From Giesbergeria sp. (GTDB taxonomy: Bacteria; Pseudomonadota; Gammaproteobacteria; Burkholderiales; Burkholderiaceae_C): a DNA stretch of 9,461 nt. The stretch is taken from assembly GCA_030690515.1 (NCBI GenBank), contig JAUYGP010000240.1, positions 1 through 9,461 on the forward strand. Direction: 5' to 3'. The first letter of the stretch is position 1. Each line of letters begins with the position of its first letter. The notes under the pieces were generated by a model. That model had not been told where the DNA came from. It saw only the letters and a program-made list of their open reading frames with translations, and made no database searches. A program made the translations under genes and the position numbers. Shown piece after piece: positions 5,856-9,461 of this stretch.

Positions 5856-6629
5856 TTACTCTTCCAACTCTGCCTGTGCCATGTCCACGTCCAGGTGCTC
5901 CATGGCATCCAGCGGTGTGCTGGCGGCGGCCTGTTCGTACAGTGCCGTGGCTTCCTTCATTTTCTTGTCGCCTTCGAGCATGACCAGTGCATTGGCGTAT
6001 TCGATCATGGCGATGGCCGAACCCGGGTTGAGCTTGAGGGCTTCCTGGAACAGCTTGAGCCCGGTGTCCTTCTTGGCGCCATAGGTCATGCCGCCAATGA
6101 GCGAGCCGACCTTGTCGATCACCTCGGCATGGAAGGCGCCCAGCGCGATGCGGGCATCCGCATGCTTGGGCGAGAGGGCGATGGCTTTTTCGAGCGATTC
6201 CTTGATCTTGCCGCCCAGCCCCTGGGCGAGGGCCTTGGCCACGCTGATGCCCTGGCTGTAGCGGCCCAGTGCGTAGGCGTGCCAATACCAGGCATTGGCG
6301 TTCTTCGGGTCTTCGGCGGCCTGCGCCTCGGCTTGTTCGGCCACCTGCAGGAACAGGTCCAGGCGGGTTTTTTCCTTCTTTTCCAGGTAGGTGGCGTAAA
6401 TCGCCGTGGCCTTGTTGGCGGCGGTGATGCCGCCGCCGCCGGCCTCCAGGCCCGCCTCGGACGCCTTCTGGAAGTCGCCGTTGTGGAAATGCACCCAGGC
6501 CTGCAGCACGGCAGCGTCTTTCGGCAGGGGTTCGGTATCGCCGGCGTGCAGGCGGGCCCATTGTTTTTTCAGACTGGCGGCGTCATAGGTGTGGTCGCCA
6601 GCGTGGGGGAAGGGGGTCCATTTCGCCAT
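5856..6629 (-). CDS. TPR-like protein of unknown function
   Basis: A 257-residue, mostly helical protein with degenerate tetratricopeptide-like repeats, without signal peptide or membrane segment. Helical pairs are seen at residues about 40-63 (AVLQAWVHFHNGDFQKASEA), 110-155 (AWYWHAYALGRYSQGIS, then ESLEKAIALSPKHADARIAL), and 186-235 (LKLFQEALKLNPGSAIAMIE, then EATALYEQAAASTPLD). A non-TPR insert with glycine-rich stretches (LEAGGGGITAANKA, GSLIGGMTYGAKK) interrupts the repeats. The start at 6629 is supported by GGAG (6639-6636) 6 nt upstream; an in-frame upstream ATG at 6671 would overlap the TetR gene. The gene follows the TetR gene by 38 bp on the same strand, so the two probably share a transcript. 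Such proteins usually act as protein-binding scaffolds; the partner here is unknown. Confidence 0.82.
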   Translation of the reverse strand: MAKWTPFPHAGDHTYDAASLKKQWARLHAGDTEPLPKDAAVLQAWVHFHNGDFQKASEAGLEAGGGGITAANKATAIYATYLEKKEKTRLDLFLQVAEQAEAQAAEDPKNANAWYWHAYALGRYSQGISVAKALAQGLGGKIKESLEKAIALSPKHADARIALGAFHAEVIDKVGSLIGGMTYGAKKDTGLKLFQEALKLNPGSAIAMIEYANALVMLEGDKKMKEATALYEQAAASTPLDAMEHLDVDMAQAELEE

Positions 6630-6667
6630 GTGTGTCTCCGTTGGGATGAGGTGTGCCCTGAGGGGGG

Positions 6668-7327
6668 TCAAGCATCGGGCCGGTAGGCCGTGGCCAGCTG
6701 CAGCAGGTGTGCGCGCTGGCCGGGTTCGAGGTAGGGCATGAGCAGGTTCAGCACATGGTGTGCGCCGCGCAACAACGCAGCCTGGGCGCTTTCGGGTTCC
6801 AGCGCACGGCGGGGGTCGCGTACGTATTCAAAGCTCAGCCAGTAGGTCAGCACCACGACCATGCTGGTGGCGGTGGGCTCGATTTCACGCGAATCGATTT
6901 GCAGGGAGCCTGCACGTTGCATGCCGTCGAGCAGGGTGCGCACGGCGTGGGTCTTGTTCTGCAGCACCGATTGGAAATGCATTTCCAGACGGCGGTTCTT
7001 GGACAGAAGATCGTTGAGGTCGCGGTAAAGAAAGCGGTATTGCCAGATCAGCTCAAAAAGCGTGTGCATGAAGAACCACGCATCCTCAACGTTGCGCACG
7101 CTGTTGCTGGCACCGAGCAGTTCGGTGAGTGCGCGTTCGTAGCGGTCGAACAGCGCATTGATGAGCTCGTCCTTGGCCGGATAGTGGTAATAAAGATTGC
7201 CCGGGCTGATGCGCAGTTCAGCGGAAATCAGGGTGGTCGAGACGTTGGGCTCGCCAAACCGGTTGAACAGTTCGAGCGTGACTTCCAGTATGCGTTCAGC
7301 GGTGCGGCGCGGCGCTTTTTTCACCAT
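6668..7327 (-). CDS. TetR-family regulator, PhaD-like
   Basis: A 219-residue regulator. The N-terminal TetR DNA-binding domain covers residues about 8-58 with the helix-turn-helix stretch ISAELRISPGNLYYHYPAKD (34-53). The C-terminal ligand/dimer domain carries YRFLYRDLNDLLSKNRRLE (97-115). The combination of FNRFGEPNVST, ISPGNLYYH and YRFLYRDL is shared, as I recall, with PhaD, the regulator of the phasin genes phaI/phaF in Pseudomonas, and the gene upstream here encodes a PhaF-like phasin. That makes control of the phasin a reasonable inference, but no operator is identified. ATG 7327 is preceded by GAGGG 9 nt upstream and by a candidate promoter at 7363-7390. The downstream TPR-like gene is probably co-transcribed. 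The ligand is unknown; an acyl-CoA-type effector is possible by analogy. Confidence 0.88.
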   Translation of the reverse strand: MVKKAPRRTAERILEVTLELFNRFGEPNVSTTLISAELRISPGNLYYHYPAKDELINALFDRYERALTELLGASNSVRNVEDAWFFMHTLFELIWQYRFLYRDLNDLLSKNRRLEMHFQSVLQNKTHAVRTLLDGMQRAGSLQIDSREIEPTATSMVVVLTYWLSFEYVRDPRRALEPESAQAALLRGAHHVLNLLMPYLEPGQRAHLLQLATAYRPDA

Positions 7328-7362
7328 GTGTACTGGCCCTCATGCATCGATCGGAATGTGTG

Positions 7363-7390
7363 TTTATAGCTACTCTAACCGACGTTTTAA
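7363..7390 (-). promoter_or_regulatory. Candidate sigma-70 promoter of the TetR gene
   Basis: On the minus strand TTAAAA (7390-7385, 4 of 6 to the -35 consensus) and TATAAA (7368-7363, 5 of 6 to the -10 consensus) are separated by 16 nt. The predicted start near 7356 gives a leader of about 28 nt. The region is clearly more AT-rich than its surroundings. Confidence 0.5.
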
Positions 7391-7437
7391 GGGGGCAAAA
7401 ATGCTGCACTGCGGCAATCTAGGGACTCTGAATGGAC

Positions 7438-7470
7438 AACGGCTGCCACACCATGGGTGTGACAGCCGTT
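7438..7470 (-). terminator. Strong hairpin after the phasin gene, probable terminator
   Basis: A 33-bp inverted repeat has two 15-nt arms (7438-7452 and 7456-7470) around a 3-nt loop. In minus-strand RNA every position pairs, including one U-G wobble; in plus-strand RNA there is one C-A mismatch. It begins 41 bp past the phasin stop. The following minus-strand bases (GTCCATTC) are a poor U-tract, so it may stabilise the 3' end rather than terminate by itself. It separates the phasin transcript from the TetR promoter. Confidence 0.6.
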
Positions 7471-7511
7471 GGGGGAGGGGGCGCAAGCCCCTTCCTTATG
7501 CCCTGCGGGAA

Positions 7512-8177
7512 TCAGGCAGCGCTGGCGGCGCTGTCAGCGGCCGGTGCGCCGTCCGTGTTGCGGGGAGCGACCTTGGGGAAGGGGGTGCGTGCCTTGGCTG
7601 CGGGCTTCTTGGCCGCCGGTTTTGCGGCGGGCTTGGCTGCCACAGCCTTCTTGGCTACGGGCTTTGCTGCGGGCTTTGCTGCAACCTTCTTGGCCGCGGG
7701 CTTTGCAGCAGGCTTCTTGGCCACGGGCTTGGCGGCTACTTTGGCAGGCGCGGCCTTCACGGCCGGAGGTGCCTTGCCCAGGCTCTTGGCCAGCGCATCG
7801 ATGCGGGCGTTGAGTACGTCCAGATCGCGTGACGAAGGCACACCCAGCTTGGTCAGGGCGGTGGCTACGCGGTCTTCAAAAATATTTTCCAGCTTGTCCC
7901 ACTGGCCTGCAGCGCGCGAGCCGATGTCGTTTGCCATGCTGGAGACGCGGCTGGTGGCTTCCGAGATTTTTTCCTCGGCCACGGCCTGGGTCTTGCGCTG
8001 AATAGACAGGCCTTCCTTCACCAGGGCCTCAAACACTTTGCCGCCTTCTTCTTGGGCCTTGGAGAAGGCTCCCAAACCGGCCAGCCAGATTTGCTGGGCC
8101 GAGTCTTTGACGGTGCTGGACAACTGGGCGCCCGTTTTTTTCTTGTCGTTGCTGAGTTTTTGCAGTTTCTTGACCAT
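7512..8177 (-). CDS. PhaF/PhaI-family phasin with Ala-Lys-Pro histone-like tail
   Basis: A 221-residue polyhydroxyalkanoate granule-associated protein. Residues about 15-110 form the amphipathic phasin domain (AQQIWLAGLGAFSKAQEEGG at 28-46), which coats storage granules. Residues about 112-134 contain a short heptad zipper (LDVLNARIDALAKSL) like the oligomerisation segment of PhaF. Residues about 143-197 are a low-complexity tail of AAKP/AAKK units, as in PhaF and histone H1-like proteins, able to bind DNA non-specifically. The last 20 or so residues are Ala/Asp-rich. In Pseudomonas PhaF such a protein links granules to the nucleoid so that they are shared at division; the same is inferred here. 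GGAGG (8186-8182) precedes ATG 8177 by 4 nt. The gene is followed by a strong hairpin and then the PhaD-like regulator. No PHA synthase gene is in the window. Confidence 0.9.
   Translation of the reverse strand: MVKKLQKLSNDKKKTGAQLSSTVKDSAQQIWLAGLGAFSKAQEEGGKVFEALVKEGLSIQRKTQAVAEEKISEATSRVSSMANDIGSRAAGQWDKLENIFEDRVATALTKLGVPSSRDLDVLNARIDALAKSLGKAPPAVKAAPAKVAAKPVAKKPAAKPAAKKVAAKPAAKPVAKKAVAAKPAAKPAAKKPAAKARTPFPKVAPRNTDGAPAADSAASAA
7587..7751 (-). repeat. Degenerate AAKP-coding tandem repeats in the phasin tail
   Basis: This stretch encodes phasin residues about 143-197, built from short irregular units such as AAKP, AAKK and PVAKK. On the plus strand it appears as recurring gggcttngctgc and ttcttggc words. 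Such DNA is prone to slippage, so tail length may differ between strains. Confidence 0.75.
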
Positions 8178-8314
8178 GTGGCCTCCGGTAGAAAAGATTG
8201 AGGTGGTTGCCTGAGCCGTTCGCTTTGGGCATGGGAAGAACTTTAAGCGTTGCGCCGCCTGCCGTGTAGGCGCGCACTCCTAAAAACGTAGAGCGTGCTG
8301 TCTAGCAGGGCGCA

Positions 8315-8341
8315 GTGCCGGTAGCATCGGCGCGGGTTTTT
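8315..8341 (+). terminator. Terminator-like hairpin with T5 in the phasin/SDR divergent spacer
   Basis: GTGCCG (8315-8320) pairs with CGGCGC (8328-8333), allowing one U-G wobble, around a 7-nt loop, followed by GGG and TTTTT (8337-8341). A smaller stem TGCT/AGCA lies just upstream near 8296-8307. No coding region upstream on this strand would need a terminator, so if real it may end a short leader or small RNA 60 bp before the SDR start. The stem is short. The remainder of the 227-bp spacer (8178-8404) must hold the two divergent promoters, but I could not place them. Confidence 0.35.
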
Positions 8342-8404
8342 GCTAAAGCCTGAAGGCGTGTGCTTGGGCAAGAATGATCGAAGCCATCAACAGGAGTTTT
8401 CAAC

Positions 8405-9461
8405 ATGCAGTATTTCGTGACAGGTGCCACAGGATTCATTGGCAAGCGACTGGTTAAAAAGCTCCTGGAGCGCAAGGGCAGCGTGGTGCATTTCCTCCTG
8501 CGCAAGGAAAGTGCAGGCAAAGTGGCTGAACTACGCAGCTACTGGGGTGTGAGCGCAGCCCGCGCCGTGCCGGTGTTTGGCGATCTGACGTCGCGCAAGC
8601 TGGGCGTGTCGGCAGAGGATGTGAAAAAGCTCAAGGGCCAGATCGACCACTTCCACCACTTGGCCGCCGTGTATGACCTGTCAGCCGATGCCGAGAGCCA
8701 GGCGGCCGTGAATATTGAGGGCACGCGCAACACGGTGGAATTCGCCAAGGCCATCGATGCCGGGCACTTCCACCATGTGTCCTCTATCGCCGCTGCCGGT
8801 CTGTATGAGGGCGTGTTCCGCGAAGACATGTTCGAGGAGGCAGAAGGGCTGGATCACCCGTATTTCCTCACTAAGCACGAGAGCGAAAAAATTGTGCGCC
8901 AGGACTGCAAGATGCCCTGGACGGTTTACCGCCCCGCCATGGTGGTGGGCGACAGCACGACCGGTGAGATGGACAAGATTGACGGGCCGTACTACTTTTT
9001 CAAGATGATCCAGCGCATGCGACAGCTGCTGCCGCCCTGGATGCCCGCCGTGGGCCTAGAGGGGGGGCGTATCAACATCGTTCCGGTGGACTTTGTGGTC
9101 AACGCCATCAACGTCATCAGCCACCAGAAGGCCATTGGCAAAAAGTGTTTCCACCTGGTGGACCCGGTGGGCTACCGCGTGGGTGATGTGCTCGACATCT
9201 TCAGCCGCGCGGCACATGCGCCGCGCATGAATCTGTTCGTCAATGCGGCGCTGCTGGGCTTCATCCCCAAGGGCATCAAGAAGAGCCTCATGGCCATCGC
9301 CCCGGTGCGCCGCGTGCGCAACGCCGTGCTCAAAGACCTGGGCCTGCCCGAGGACATGCTCACCTTTGTGAACTACCCCACGCGCTTCGATTGCCGCGAG
9401 ACGCTGACGGCGCTCAAGGGGTCAGGTGTTGAATGCCCCAATCTCAAAGACTACGCCTGGC
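8405..9461 (+). CDS. Fatty acyl-CoA reductase-like SDR, N-terminal part (3' end outside window)
   Basis: An open frame of 352 codons runs off the right edge. AGGAG (8392-8396) stands 8 nt before ATG 8405. Residues 1-352 form an extended SDR (NAD-binding_4 / fatty acyl-CoA reductase type): nucleotide-binding loop TGATGFIG (6-13), GDLTSRKLG (59-67), HHLAAVYDLSADAESQAAVN (84-103), HVSSIAAAG (124-132) and the catalytic Tyr153-x3-Lys157 in HPYFLTKHESEK. The stretches FREDMFEEAE, GEMDKIDGPYYFFKMIQ and GGRINIVPVDFVV match closely my recollection of the Marinobacter FAR enzyme (about 660 residues), which reduces fatty acyl-CoA to fatty alcohol with NADPH. Those proteins carry a second, classical SDR domain after about residue 360, expected just beyond the window. 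The substrate is inferred; annotation pipelines often call it only an SDR oxidoreductase. It is divergent from the phasin gene. Confidence 0.87.
   Translation, partial: MQYFVTGATGFIGKRLVKKLLERKGSVVHFLLRKESAGKVAELRSYWGVSAARAVPVFGDLTSRKLGVSAEDVKKLKGQIDHFHHLAAVYDLSADAESQAAVNIEGTRNTVEFAKAIDAGHFHHVSSIAAAGLYEGVFREDMFEEAEGLDHPYFLTKHESEKIVRQDCKMPWTVYRPAMVVGDSTTGEMDKIDGPYYFFKMIQRMRQLLPPWMPAVGLEGGRINIVPVDFVVNAINVISHQKAIGKKCFHLVDPVGYRVGDVLDIFSRAAHAPRMNLFVNAALLGFIPKGIKKSLMAIAPVRRVRNAVLKDLGLPEDMLTFVNYPTRFDCRETLTALKGSGVECPNLKDYAW

Noticed and set aside
5773..6561. Minus-strand open frame of 262 codons in another frame of the TPR gene
   Set aside because: Arg/Gly-rich shadow translation; the TPR frame has the recognisable helical repeats, a Shine-Dalgarno sequence and a sensible start.
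5895..6686. Plus-strand open frame of 263 codons opposite the TPR gene
   Set aside because: Gly/Val/Phe-rich antisense product with no family motif; it lies wholly over the supported minus-strand gene and the start of the TetR spacer.
7587..7751. Possible CRISPR-like repeat array
   Set aside because: Units are short, irregular and in frame with the phasin; there are no spacers of constant length and no cas genes.
7197..8001. Plus-strand Gly/Leu/Ala-rich frames opposite the phasin tail that look like membrane repeats
   Set aside because: They are the reverse complement of the AAKP-coding repeats; the phasin domain and its Shine-Dalgarno sequence support the minus strand.

Overview
The window looks like chromosomal DNA of a beta-proteobacterium of the family Comamonadaceae (Acidovorax-like). 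It is GC-rich and densely coded. The GlyS, GmhB, YgjP-like and CoaX proteins resemble, as I remember them, those of Acidovorax and relatives, and an AT-rich palindromic intergenic element typical of that group appears once. Protein assignments rest on motif recognition from memory, not on a search. I see no phage, transposon, CRISPR array, tRNA or rRNA.

Layout. (1) 1-3078, plus strand: the end of glyS (glycyl-tRNA synthetase beta), a three-helix membrane protein of unknown function, a gmhB-type heptose-bisphosphate phosphatase and a YgjP-like zinc metallopeptidase, with gaps of 10-30 bp. (2) 3079-4273, plus: a palindromic repeat, then a persulfide dioxygenase-rhodanese fusion for sulfide/persulfide detoxification. 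(3) 4293-4796, minus: a BON-LysM protein like the E. coli potassium-binding protein Kbp, convergent with the fusion. (4) 4919-5686, plus: coaX, type III pantothenate kinase, divergent from kbp. (5) 5687-5855: a hairpin-rich convergent spacer. (6) 5856-8177, minus: transcription order is a PhaF-like phasin with a Lys/Ala/Pro-rich tail, then a PhaD-like TetR regulator, then a TPR-like protein. (7) 8405 to the window end, plus, divergent from the phasin: the first half of a fatty acyl-CoA reductase-like SDR closely resembling my recollection of the Marinobacter FAR enzyme.

The right third reads as a carbon-storage/lipid neighbourhood: a granule-coat protein, a candidate regulator of the PhaD type and a putative acyl-CoA/acyl reductase. 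The left third is housekeeping (translation, LPS heptose synthesis).

The most notable points are: a GmhB whose metal-binding HAD motif IV has lost both conserved aspartates (Asn127 and His131 instead); a GATAAT box placed 6-7 nt before the ATG of both gmhB and coaX, suggesting leaderless starts; the phasin/PhaD-like/FAR-like cluster; and several strong hairpins between genes. There is no gene-free stretch above 300 bp. I did not find a clearly new multi-gene system.
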